Shown piece after piece: positions 17,821 through 26,220 of a DNA stretch of 64,000 nucleotides. The notes below the pieces were generated by a model that worked only from the letters and a program-made list of their open reading frames with translations, was not told the origin of the DNA and ran no database searches. Source of the DNA: Phytoactinopolyspora limicola (GTDB lineage Bacteria; Actinomycetota; Actinomycetes; Jiangellales; Jiangellaceae); NCBI RefSeq assembly GCF_011320225.1, contig NZ_JAAOEN010000003.1:1-64000 (forward strand), given 5' to 3'. Position 1 is the stretch's first letter, and each line of letters begins with the position of its first letter. The translations under genes and the position numbers were made by a program.

Positions 17821-19115
17821 CGGTCTCCCTCGTGGTATTCCATCAGGACGGACGTTGCGTCGCCGCCGGCGCCGGAGCTGATCAGCAGCGCGTGCCGGCC
17901 CACTATCGGAACGCCGCGGCCGGTGACCGGGGAGGCCGGGAGACGGGAGTACGGCGTACGGCAACCGGTCACCGGCGTGATAGCACCGTTGCGGAACATC
18001 AGCGCCGACGACAGGAACTTGAGGAGGCCGGCGCACCCGGAGATGTGCCCGAACACAGCCTCTTGGTTGCTCAGCAGGAGGTTGCCGTCGTAGCCGAACG
18101 AGGTGCGCAGCGCGGTGAGGACGTCACAGAACAGGTCCTCGATATTGCGGGTTCCCTCTGCGAAGCCGTTGACGAACGCCAGGTCGGCGAGGGTGACTCC
18201 GGACCGATCCAGCAGGTGGCGCACGTCGTGCACGAAGTTGTCCGCGGTCCCCGAGTCGACGGGATTCTGCCCGTTGTTGCGGGACGAGCGGAACCAGAGC
18301 CGCACGCCCGTGCCGTCAGCCGGGGCGCGGGCTCGCTCGGATTCCAGCACGACGGCGAGAGCGCCCTCCCCGGGAGCGTTGCCGTCCTGATGTTCGTCGT
18401 GAGGACGCACGGCCCAGGGATCGCTGGAGAGTGTGGAGGCACGGAAGCCGCGCTTGCCTTCGTGGACGGTGCTGGCGAGGAAGATGGGATCGAGGGTGGC
18501 GTCGGCTCCGACGACCACCGCCCGATCGATGGTGCGAGCCTCGATCATGGTCGTGGCGATCTCTAGCGCACGCATCGAGCAGTTGCAGCCACCAGTGATA
18601 CTCAGCGTCTGAGCGTGGATGCCGAGAAGTGAGCAGATGCCGCTCGCGACGCTGCCGGGCGTTCCCGTGAGCCAGTAGTCCATGCCCAATGTCGCGGGGC
18701 CGCCCTGGTTGTACGCGGCGAAGTACCGGCCGGCCTCCTGGAACGCGTACTGCATGGACGCGATGATCAGAGCCGACCGATCGTCGTTGAGATCAGTCGG
18801 CTCGAGCCCAGCATCAGCGAGAGCGTTCTGCACCGCGCCCATGGACAGCGCGGTGACCCGCGCCATGCGCCGGGCGATCCGCTCGGGCACGCCTGTCTCC
18901 GCCGTGACATCCCAGTCTTGGACCTGTCCGGCGATCCGGAGTGGCAGCGCAGCATGAGAGAACGGCGAGAGCTGGGTTTGCCCGCTACGCAACACGTCCC
19001 ACAAGTCATGCCGGGTGCGGCAGGTACGGCCTTGGCCCGGCAGAACGCTACCCGCGCCGACGAGCCGCAGCGGGTGGGGGCCGGACCCAGTGACCTGAGC
19101 CGGTTCAGGTGCCAT
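17817..19115 (-). CDS. FabF-type ketosynthase with lost HGTxT histidine
   Basis: 432 aa. KAS I/II fold: the active-site Cys is kept in SITGGCNCSMRALEIA, but the first catalytic His motif (normally HGTxT) reads NGFAEGTRNIED, with no His. The Lys-containing motif (normally KxxxGH) reads SNQEAVFGHISGCAG, with Glu for Lys and the second His retained. A PHDEHQDGNAPGEGA segment matches the family PFDxxRDGFxxGEGA region. Loss of His should impair decarboxylation. It overlaps the next ketosynthase by 11 nt and probably pairs with it as a heterodimer. Its role could be acyl transfer, chain-length control or non-decarboxylative condensation. Confidence 0.85.
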   Translation of the reverse strand: MAPEPAQVTGSGPHPLRLVGAGSVLPGQGRTCRTRHDLWDVLRSGQTQLSPFSHAALPLRIAGQVQDWDVTAETGVPERIARRMARVTALSMGAVQNALADAGLEPTDLNDDRSALIIASMQYAFQEAGRYFAAYNQGGPATLGMDYWLTGTPGSVASGICSLLGIHAQTLSITGGCNCSMRALEIATTMIEARTIDRAVVVGADATLDPIFLASTVHEGKRGFRASTLSSDPWAVRPHDEHQDGNAPGEGALAVVLESERARAPADGTGVRLWFRSSRNNGQNPVDSGTADNFVHDVRHLLDRSGVTLADLAFVNGFAEGTRNIEDLFCDVLTALRTSFGYDGNLLLSNQEAVFGHISGCAGLLKFLSSALMFRNGAITPVTGCRTPYSRLPASPVTGRGVPIVGRHALLISSGAGGDATSVLMEYHEGDR

Positions 19116-20469
19116 GCCGGCCTCCCGGCTGTGCGCCGTGTTGGCCGGGGCCGGTCAGTAGGAGGGCACTCACCACACCGCCCATCTGGTAGTTGAAGCT
19201 GAAGGCCAGATCGGTAGGCAACGGTGCCGGATGGTCTCCAACGACCACGGTGAACGGGCAGTCCTCGGCGACCTCCCCGCACCTGGCCGTCGGACAGATC
19301 TCTCCCCGGCGCATCATGAGCAGTGTCGCCGCAGCTCCCACCGCCCCCAGCGGCGCCGCGTTGTGCCCGAAACACGCCTCCTGGTTGCTCACCACCAGGT
19401 CCCCGCAGTCCTGCCCATACAACGTGCGCATGGCGTTGAACTCGGTGACGTTGAACAGTGGATCGCCCTGGGCGCCTCCGTTGACGTAGCGGACCTCCCT
19501 GGGCTCGATGCGCCGGTGGCTCGGGCGGGCCCGCAGACACGTCCGGGCCGCCCGGACGAGGGAGTCGCCGCTCTCGTCGGAGCTCACCGCGCTGGCCAGC
19601 GTGCCCCGCGCCGATCCGTGCGCCAGGACACGGCCGTAGGCCTCGCGGCCACGACGTTCGGCATGCTCGCGGCTTTCGAGCACGAGCGTGGCAGAGCCCT
19701 CGCCGATGTTGAACCCATCGGCATGCTGATCGTAGGGGCGCATCGATCGGTCGAACCGCAGCTTGGTCGGCGGGGAGTCGAACGACGGCCGGTGATCGGT
19801 GCGTTCGGCCACCTCCCGCAGCTCTTCGAAGTGTGCGACCCGATCAAGGTTGAACGAGTCGACCCCGGTGACGACGGCCACGTCGAGCTCGCCGCAGGCG
19901 ATCTGGTTGGCTGCCGTGCCGAGTAGCGCGGCCGACGACGCGCAGCCACACGAGAGGGTGTAGTTGGGGCCGCCGCTGCGCAGGAGCGACGCCTGTACGT
20001 TCGCCACGTCGGTAGCGGTCACGGACACCGCCAGTCTGATGAAGAGCGATCGAGCCGCGGCTGGGCTGACGGTTCCGGGATCGGCCCGCACGCACTCCAG
20101 ATAGGTGTCGAAGGAGTTGTCGACGCCGACGCGTCCGGTGAGCACCCCGGCATCGGCACAGTCGGTGCCCCGCCAGTCGAGCCCAGAGTCGTCACAGGCC
20201 TCCACCAGGGAGAGCAGTCCGAACCGGTGAACATTGGCGTAGTTCTTGAGGTAGCGCTGCGGGATCTCGGGCACTGCCTTGGTGAACTCTTCGTCGTCCA
20301 GAAACACCCGGCCGTAAAAGAAGCCGTCGTTGTCCAGGTTGGACAGCCCGCGGGCCACCGTTGCCCACAGATCGTCAGATGTCCGGACGACGGTCTGCCG
20401 TGGGCCGGGAAGGCAGAAACCCATTCCGGTCACGAGAACGTCGCGTGGCCCAGTGTCGATCTCAAGCAC
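19105..20469 (-). CDS. FabF-type ketosynthase, second member of atypical pair
   Basis: 454 aa, GTG start with GGAGG upstream. The Cys motif is kept (YTLSCGCASSAALL). The HGTxT position reads NGGAQGDPLFN and lacks His. The last motif is SNQEACFGHNAAPLGAVGA, again with Glu in place of Lys and His kept. The shared NQEAxFGH deviation with the downstream ketosynthase shows both belong to one divergent clade, not to classical KS-alpha/CLF pairs, where CLF loses the Cys instead. PYDQHADGFNIGEGSATLVLE is well conserved. No ACP gene is adjacent. It likely forms a complex with the product of 17817-19115. Confidence 0.85.
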   Translation of the reverse strand: MLEIDTGPRDVLVTGMGFCLPGPRQTVVRTSDDLWATVARGLSNLDNDGFFYGRVFLDDEEFTKAVPEIPQRYLKNYANVHRFGLLSLVEACDDSGLDWRGTDCADAGVLTGRVGVDNSFDTYLECVRADPGTVSPAAARSLFIRLAVSVTATDVANVQASLLRSGGPNYTLSCGCASSAALLGTAANQIACGELDVAVVTGVDSFNLDRVAHFEELREVAERTDHRPSFDSPPTKLRFDRSMRPYDQHADGFNIGEGSATLVLESREHAERRGREAYGRVLAHGSARGTLASAVSSDESGDSLVRAARTCLRARPSHRRIEPREVRYVNGGAQGDPLFNVTEFNAMRTLYGQDCGDLVVSNQEACFGHNAAPLGAVGAAATLLMMRRGEICPTARCGEVAEDCPFTVVVGDHPAPLPTDLAFSFNYQMGGVVSALLLTGPGQHGAQPGGRHGT

Positions 20470-20496
20470 AGTGTCCTCCGTCGACTAGACATGTGT

Positions 20497-21324
20497 TCAT
20501 ATGGCGCCGCCGTCGATGCCCACCGACTGGCCGGTGATCCCGGAGGAAAAGTCGGACAAGAGGTACGCGATGAGATGGGCTACCTCGGTCGCGGAGAGCA
20601 GTCGCCGCAGAGCTGTGTTGCGCACGGCGTGCCGCACGTAGCGCTCCCAGGTCAGGCCATCGAGTCCATGGTGTTCGGCCAGGCTGGCGATGAAGTCGCG
20701 GCCATATCGCTCGCCCTCGTCCAGGCCGGGGGTGTCGACGAGGCCGGGGAGGACGGCGTTCACCCGCACACCGAACGGGCCGAGCTCGAGGGCGAGCGAC
20801 TCGGCCAGTCCGCGCAAGCCGAACTTCGACGCACAGTAGGCCGTGTTGGCCGGTATCCCGCGTCGGCCAGCGACGGAGGACACGATGACGATGCTGCCCG
20901 ATGCACGTTCCATCATGGTCGGCACCACCAAGCGGCAGACGCGGAATGCTCCGGTGAGATTGACGTCCAGGGTGTGCTGCCAGTTCTCTTCGGTCTGATC
21001 GACGAGGAATGCCTGCCGCATTCCGTATCCGGCGTTGCTGACCAAGAGGTCAACCGGTCCGAACCTGTCGACACACCGTGCGACCGCACTCTCGACGGCG
21101 TCGGGGTCACGGAGATCCGCGGGTGCGACGCAGGCACGACCGCCGGCGTCGGCGATCTCCTTGCGGACTGCTTCGAGCGCGGGCTCGTTGCGGCTCAACA
21201 GGGCCACGGCAGCCCCTTCACCGGCGATCACCCGAGCCGTCTCGGCGCCGATGCCGCTGCTGGCGCCGGTGACGAGGGCCGTTCGTCCGGTCAAGGACTG
21301 TCTCGTCGCAGGTGGCACGTTCAC
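20497..21324 (-). CDS. Short-chain dehydrogenase/reductase (FabG-like)
   Basis: 275 aa, GTG start. Complete classical SDR: TGASSGIG, SNAG, SSVAG with catalytic Ser, YCASK with Tyr/Lys, VNAVLPGLVDTPG, and the C-terminal SSGITGQSVGIDGGAI typical of FabG-like ketoreductases. SRNE after strand two favours NADPH. An insertion (GERYGRDFIASLAEHHGLDGL) lengthens the substrate lid, suggesting a bulky acyl substrate. It lies 27 nt downstream of the ketosynthase pair in the sense of shared transcription, so 3-ketoacyl thioester reduction is the most likely job. Confidence 0.9.
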   Translation of the reverse strand: MNVPPATRQSLTGRTALVTGASSGIGAETARVIAGEGAAVALLSRNEPALEAVRKEIADAGGRACVAPADLRDPDAVESAVARCVDRFGPVDLLVSNAGYGMRQAFLVDQTEENWQHTLDVNLTGAFRVCRLVVPTMMERASGSIVIVSSVAGRRGIPANTAYCASKFGLRGLAESLALELGPFGVRVNAVLPGLVDTPGLDEGERYGRDFIASLAEHHGLDGLTWERYVRHAVRNTALRRLLSATEVAHLIAYLLSDFSSGITGQSVGIDGGAI

Positions 21325-21360
21325 TGTTGGTCAGCCTTTCCAGGGATGGCGCACGTGGGA

Positions 21361-22356
21361 TCACAACCGGAAGAGCAAGGCGCCCTCGAAGAACCCGGAG
21401 CCGATAGCCGGGGTGAGGTAGAGCTGACCCGGCCGGGTTCGCCCACTCAGAAGTAGCTCGGATAGCGCGACGGGGATGGAGGCGCTCGAGGTATTGGCGC
21501 GGCTTTCGATCGTCACGACGAACCGGGCCTGATCGATGCCGACCTTCTCTTGGACGGCGTGGTGAATTGGATCCGTCGCCGGGTGCGGCAGGACCCAGTC
21601 GACGTCGTCGATCGTCAAGCCGTTGCGGGCGAGCATCTCCTCGACGACGCGTACGTTGCCATCGATCGCGCGTTCGACGATCTCGGGTCTGCTGGTGATC
21701 CAGCCGTCCGGCTTGCGCGCCCAAATCATCTGAGCACTCTCCCCGTCGCTGATCAGCAGTGAGTCGATGAGCCCAGCGGCGCCGTGGCCGGCGTCCTGGA
21801 GGTCGTGCCGTTCGAGAACTACGGCCCCGGCAGCGTCGCCGGCGACCAACTCGCCTTTGCTGCCGGGGCGGGTCCGCCTGGAGAACTGCTCGGAGCATGT
21901 GATCACCGCGACGTGCCAGCTACGCATGGCGATCAACATCGCGGCGGCGGTCTGTACCCCGTGCACGAAACCGGTGCAGGCGCCGCAGAGATCGAAGCCG
22001 AGGGCGTTGGAGGCACCGAGCCGGCTGGCCACGGTCGGTCCCAGCTCTGGCACCCACTGCCGCTCGGTCCAGTTGGTGACGATGACGAGGTCGATGTCTT
22101 CCGGGGCTCGTCCGGCACTCCGCAAGGCATGGTGAGCGGCGTGCACGGCCATGTAGTCGACGGTCTCTTGCTCGTTGGCGATGTGTCGGGACTTGACGCC
22201 GAGCCTTCCGATCACCGCCTGATCGACCGGGTTGAACCGGCCTTCGGTCGCCGCGGGGGTGTTGTGTTCGACGTGTTTGGGGAAGTAGTGGCCGATTCCC
22301 GTCAGCCGGAGTCCAGAGTGCGTCCATATGCCGCCGACCCGTTCCGTCACGGTCAT
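21361..22356 (-). CDS. FabH-like 3-oxoacyl synthase III
   Basis: 331 aa, ATG with AAGGAGACGGAT upstream. The thiolase-fold KAS III triad is intact: Cys in LCGACTGFVHG, His in VLPHPATDP and Asn in SRANTSSASIP. The end GSGFFEGALLFRL resembles the family end GGGLTWGA. Such enzymes condense acyl-CoA with malonyl thioester or perform acyl transfer. It is a close paralogue of the product of 24141-25154 (same N-terminal GIGHYFPK/GFGHYYPE start and same SRxTRPGSK/SRRARPGSK loop). It lacks the usual partner ACP gene nearby, so CoA thioesters or the housekeeping ACP must serve. Confidence 0.9.
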   Translation of the reverse strand: MTVTERVGGIWTHSGLRLTGIGHYFPKHVEHNTPAATEGRFNPVDQAVIGRLGVKSRHIANEQETVDYMAVHAAHHALRSAGRAPEDIDLVIVTNWTERQWVPELGPTVASRLGASNALGFDLCGACTGFVHGVQTAAAMLIAMRSWHVAVITCSEQFSRRTRPGSKGELVAGDAAGAVVLERHDLQDAGHGAAGLIDSLLISDGESAQMIWARKPDGWITSRPEIVERAIDGNVRVVEEMLARNGLTIDDVDWVLPHPATDPIHHAVQEKVGIDQARFVVTIESRANTSSASIPVALSELLLSGRTRPGQLYLTPAIGSGFFEGALLFRL

Positions 22357-22386
22357 ATCCGTCTCCTTTGCGCTGAAAGCGATGTG

Positions 22387-23196
22387 TCATCGACCGGTGA
22401 ACTGTGGCTCGCGCCGCTCGAGATAGGCGGCCGGGCCTTCGGTTCCGTCCTCGGTCTCGGTGCAGGCACGCACGTGGTAGAGGTCCTGCATACGCAGGCC
22501 ATACTCGATCGGCTGCCCCCAGGTCCTCTCACGCAGCTCTTTGAATAGGGCGATGGCCTTCGTTGGGGCGTGCGCGAGCCGCCGACCCAGGTCCGCCGCC
22601 GCGCGATCGAAGGAGTCGTTGGCGACAACCCGGTCCACGAGACCGATCCGCAGTGCCTCGTCCGCCTCGACGAGCCGTCCGGTCAGAAAGATCTCGGTGG
22701 CTCTGGCTGGCCCCACGACTCGGGCCAGCATGACCGCGTTGCCAAGGTGACCGAGGTGAATGAGGCCGCTACCGATGCGTGCCCGCCCACTAGCCAGCCG
22801 GTAGTCAGCCGCGCAGGCGATCTCCGCTCCGGCTCCGACCGCGGCGCCGTCGATCGCCGCGATGGTGGGTTTCGGTGCTTGGATCATCGCTTCGCAGATT
22901 CTGAGATAGAAGGCGTCTCCGGTTTCGGGGAAGGAGGGAGTGTGCGCTCGTTCGCCCTCGACCAGCTCACGTAACCCCGAGATGTCGTCGCCAGCGCAGA
23001 AACAGTGGTCGGTGCCGGTGAGCAGCACTGCCCGCACGGCCGAGTCGTGAGATGCTCGCACCACCGCTTCCAACAGGCGCGTGCCTAGCTCCCGGTCGAG
23101 TCCGTGCCGCCGGTGCGGCCGGTTCAGCCGAAGGGTGGTCAATCCGTCGGCGTGTTCTTCGTGGAGCACGGCGCCGGTTTGGTCGAGAGGGTCCAT
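22387..23196 (-). CDS. Enoyl-CoA hydratase/isomerase (crotonase) family protein
   Basis: 269 aa, ATG start. The crotonase oxyanion-hole segment is FCAGDDISGL, followed by AAIDGAAVGAGAEIACAADYRLAS, which keeps the first acidic residue (Glu of AGAEI). The second canonical Glu (usually PEIxLG) is replaced: the segment reads IGSGLIHLGHLGNA. With one Glu missing, simple hydration is less likely than isomerisation, decarboxylation or dehydration with an altered mechanism. It sits mid-operon between KAS III and SDR genes; a role in removing the 3-hydroxy group or shifting a double bond is inferred. Confidence 0.88.
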   Translation of the reverse strand: MDPLDQTGAVLHEEHADGLTTLRLNRPHRRHGLDRELGTRLLEAVVRASHDSAVRAVLLTGTDHCFCAGDDISGLRELVEGERAHTPSFPETGDAFYLRICEAMIQAPKPTIAAIDGAAVGAGAEIACAADYRLASGRARIGSGLIHLGHLGNAVMLARVVGPARATEIFLTGRLVEADEALRIGLVDRVVANDSFDRAAADLGRRLAHAPTKAIALFKELRERTWGQPIEYGLRMQDLYHVRACTETEDGTEGPAAYLERREPQFTGR

Positions 23197-23295
23197 GGGT
23201 CTTCCGTTCGTTAGCTGACGGGTGTCGTCGTCGGGGCGAGGCCGGGGCGGGGGACCGACAGCTGCCAGCCCGTCAGAACCCGGGGCCGGTCTGCG

Positions 23296-24093
23296 TCACG
23301 TGATCCGGGCAGGGAAACCACCTCCGGACACCTCGAGCACCGTGCCGGTGAGATAGGTGTTGTCAACGGCGTGTTGTACCGCCGCCGCGATCTCGCTCTC
23401 CTCGGCGAATCGTCGTAGCGGCACCTGATGGCGAAGTCGCTCGATGAATCGACCGTGTGCGGGATTGTCGGCGCTCTTCTCCCGCAGCGCTTGTCCGTTG
23501 ACGACTCCGGGTGCAACGGCGACGACGCGTACTCCGAACTCAGCTAACTCGAGCGCCCAGCTGCGAGTGAGCGACACTACGCCCGCCTTGGCGGCGGCGT
23601 ATGCGGATTGCCCCCACGAGCCTGGCCACGTGGAACTGGCGATCGGCACGATCACTCCTGGTGTGCCGGCCTGCGCCATGGTGAGGGCAGCGTGCCGGCC
23701 CACCAGGAAAGTCCCAGTGAGGCAAAGGTCGATGATCTCTTGCCATTCCCCGGTACCGTGCATCGACCACGCGTCGCCGTCGTGCCGCGGCGCGCGGATC
23801 AGCTGCTTCGACAGGTTCCGGCCGGCGGCCATGACACACACTCCGAGTGGGCCGCCCTGAGCGATGTCGGTGAACAGGCGGGCAACGCTGCTCGGGCTGG
23901 TGACGTCGACCTCGGCGGCGGCTAGGTGCCGGCCCTGAGCGGCCGCCTGCCCAATGGAGTGGTCGAGCTGGGTCCGGCGCCGGGCCGCTATAGTCGTCGG
24001 CCACCCCGCCTCGGCAAGGGTCTGTGCCACCGCCGCGCCGATACCTCGGCTGCCGCCGACGACGAGCGCCCGCGCTTGGTGTTGCGGCGTCAC
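23296..24093 (-). CDS. Short-chain dehydrogenase/reductase
   Basis: 265 aa, GTG start with GGAGGAGG just upstream. GGSRGIG cofactor loop, MAAG (for NNAG), IASSTW with catalytic Ser, YAAAK with Tyr/Lys, VVAVAPGVVNG and YLTGTVLEVSGGGF at the end. AARRR favours NADPH. An insertion between strands four and five (LIRAPRHDGDAWSMHGTGEW) is unusual. A ketoreductase role is inferred from its position between KAS III and crotonase genes. A 99-nt gap separates it from the crotonase gene, the largest inside the operon. Confidence 0.88.
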   Translation of the reverse strand: MTPQHQARALVVGGSRGIGAAVAQTLAEAGWPTTIAARRRTQLDHSIGQAAAQGRHLAAAEVDVTSPSSVARLFTDIAQGGPLGVCVMAAGRNLSKQLIRAPRHDGDAWSMHGTGEWQEIIDLCLTGTFLVGRHAALTMAQAGTPGVIVPIASSTWPGSWGQSAYAAAKAGVVSLTRSWALELAEFGVRVVAVAPGVVNGQALREKSADNPAHGRFIERLRHQVPLRRFAEESEIAAAVQHAVDNTYLTGTVLEVSGGGFPARIT

Positions 24094-24140
24094 CTAGACC
24101 TCCTCCATCTCTGCGTCGGGTTGGTTGTCGTGTCTTCTCG

Positions 24141-25154
24141 TCACAGGCGGAACAGGAGGGCACCGTGGTACCAGCCGGCGCCGATGGCCGGGCTGAGGAC
24201 GAGGTCCTCTGGGCGGAACATGCCGGCATCGCTGAACTCCGACAGCACCACCGGTATCGAGGCGCTCGCGGTGTTGCCACGGTCATGGAAGTTGACCAAG
24301 AAGCGCTCGTCCGCTACCCCGAGCTTGTCGCGCAGTCTCTCGTTGACGGCGTCGGTTCCCGGATGTGGAACCACCCAGTCGACGTCGTCGACGGTGTATC
24401 CGGAGCGTTCCAGGACGTGACGGCAGGCATCCACCATGTCAGCCGCCGCATGGTCGGCCAGCTCCGCGCGGCTGGTGATCCACGCGTCCGGGGTCCGCAC
24501 GGTCACCAGGTCCGCGCGGCTCCCGTCGCTGCGAACGATCGAGTCGAGCAGTCCGCCGCGGCCGCTGGCTGTGCGCTCGAGCACAACCGCGCCAGCTGCG
24601 TCGCCGCAGATGAGCTCGCTCTTACTGCCTGGACGTGCCCGTCGGCTGAACCGTTCGGAGGACACGACGACGGCGTATCGGAGCTCGGGCATCGCAACCA
24701 GAGAGGCAGCGGCCAGTTGGACACCATGAACGAAACCCACACAGGCCGCCGAAACATCGAAGGCGAACGCCGACGTGGCACCGAGCAGTTCGGCGACCTG
24801 CGGTGCGTGATCGGGCAGGTAGGGCGGGTCCGTCCAGTTGCTGACGACGAGAAGGTCGAGGTCGTCGGCGGCCAGCCCGGCATGGCCGAGGGCCGCGCGG
24901 GCCGCATGGCTGGCCATGAACGCGACGCTCTCGTGATCACCGGCGACGTGGCGCGAGCTGACGGTCACCCGGCCGAGGACGGCGGTGTCGACGACGTTGC
25001 CCGGTCGCCGATATGAGTGGACGTCGTTTCGGACGAGGCGCTCGGGGTAGTAGTGGCCGAAGCCGGTAATCGCCAGGCCCGCGGCGATCCACCGGGGCGT
25101 GCTGCCGGGGCCCCGCTGCGGGTAAGAGAGCGCCGCTGTGGTGGACCTACTCAT
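24141..25154 (-). CDS. FabH-like 3-oxoacyl synthase III
   Basis: 337 aa; ATG start overlapping the preceding KAS III stop by 8 nt. Intact triad: Cys in VSAACVGFVHG, His in VVPHPGTDAV and Asn in RGNTASASIP. Paralogue of the 21361-22356 protein, also ending GALLFRL. An N-terminal extension of some 25 residues precedes the first strand. The family either primes chains from acyl-CoA or transfers acyl groups to other nucleophiles. Tight overlap with the next KAS III suggests equimolar synthesis, perhaps a heteromeric complex. Confidence 0.9.
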   Translation of the reverse strand: MSRSTTAALSYPQRGPGSTPRWIAAGLAITGFGHYYPERLVRNDVHSYRRPGNVVDTAVLGRVTVSSRHVAGDHESVAFMASHAARAALGHAGLAADDLDLLVVSNWTDPPYLPDHAPQVAELLGATSAFAFDVSAACVGFVHGVQLAAASLVAMPELRYAVVVSSERFSRRARPGSKSELICGDAAGAVVLERTASGRGGLLDSIVRSDGSRADLVTVRTPDAWITSRAELADHAAADMVDACRHVLERSGYTVDDVDWVVPHPGTDAVNERLRDKLGVADERFLVNFHDRGNTASASIPVVLSEFSDAGMFRPEDLVLSPAIGAGWYHGALLFRL

Positions 25155-26220
25155 GGTCGCCTCCTCGCGGGCGGCCGTAGCTGAAGAGCATCGCCCCCCA
25201 GCTGAATCCCCGCCCGATGGCCATGCTGAGGATGCGGTCGCCGCGTTGCACGCGACCGCCGTGGACGTATTCCGATAGGCAGCCGGGCACGCTGACGCTC
25301 GACGTGTTGCCGCGGCGGTCGATGTTGAGAAGAACCCGTGGGTCCTCGGTGATCCCGAGCCCTTCCTGCACCTGGCGGATGAGATTGAGATTTCCCTGGT
25401 GCGGCACTATCCAATCGACGTTCTGCGGCCTCAGGCCAGTGTTGCCCAGCACCCGGCGTGCCGCGTCGATGAGCATGCCGGGGGCGACGTCGCCCACGAG
25501 CCGCCCTTTCATCAGCATCTTGTCCTGCGAGTCGATGTCGAACGCGTCGTAGTGGGTCGCGTCGGAGGACAAGGTCAAGGCGTGTAGGCCGTCTGACAGC
25601 TGGCCGGGCTCTTGGAGTGCGACGTCGGCACGCCACACAGCGGCTGCGGCGCCCCCTCCGAAGAGCACCGAGTTGCGAAAGGAGAAGTTCAGAATCGGCC
25701 GGGGGTTCTCGGCGCAGACGACGAGCACGTTGCGTGCTTGAGCGGTGGCGATGAGACCACGAGCCACCAGGCTCGCATGCATGAACCCGGCGCAGGCCAC
25801 CCCCATCACATCCAGGCACATCGCCGTCCCCGCACCAATACGGCGTTGTACCGGCAACGCCACGTCCATGTAGTTGTTGCCCGGACTCGTCGGGTTGACG
25901 CGCGGCCTCGACGTCGCACTGGTGCCGATGATGGCGTCGATGCTGGAAGGCTCGACGCCCGCGTCGTCCAGGGCCATCCACACCGCACGCTCCGCGGTGT
26001 CGACATGCCGCTCGCCATCGGGGAGCCAGTGCCGAGTGTGCACCCCGGTGTTGCGAACGATCCAGTCGTCGTCGACGTCGAGCCCGAGCTCTCGGGAGAA
26101 ATAGCCGTTCTCGATCGGCTCGCCCGGGAAGTCATGTCCGATCCCGTCGAGGACCATCAGGACTCCCGGCCGGGCCGATGTGCCAACTGCGGGCGAGACC
26201 TGACCTGTCCGTGTCGTCAT
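25147..26220 (-). CDS. FabH-like 3-oxoacyl synthase III
   Basis: 357 aa with ATG at 26220, chosen for its ATGA overlap with the CoA-transferase stop; a much longer open frame to 27366 is antisense-frame noise over that gene. Triad: Cys in GVACAGFMHA, His in VPHQGNLNLI and Asn in RRGNTSSVSVP. It is closer to canonical FabH than its two neighbours (WIVRNTGVHTRHW near residue 50). Being first of the three synthases after the CoA-transferase, it may accept the newly made acyl-CoA as starter. That order-based role is inference. Confidence 0.9.
   Translation of the reverse strand: MTTRTGQVSPAVGTSARPGVLMVLDGIGHDFPGEPIENGYFSRELGLDVDDDWIVRNTGVHTRHWLPDGERHVDTAERAVWMALDDAGVEPSSIDAIIGTSATSRPRVNPTSPGNNYMDVALPVQRRIGAGTAMCLDVMGVACAGFMHASLVARGLIATAQARNVLVVCAENPRPILNFSFRNSVLFGGGAAAAVWRADVALQEPGQLSDGLHALTLSSDATHYDAFDIDSQDKMLMKGRLVGDVAPGMLIDAARRVLGNTGLRPQNVDWIVPHQGNLNLIRQVQEGLGITEDPRVLLNIDRRGNTSSVSVPGCLSEYVHGGRVQRGDRILSMAIGRGFSWGAMLFSYGRPRGGDHE

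Noticed and set aside
17817-20469. Classical KS-alpha/CLF pair of an aromatic type II PKS
   Set aside because: Neither member has lost the Cys as a CLF does, both lack the HGTxT His, and no ACP, cyclase or aromatase is present.
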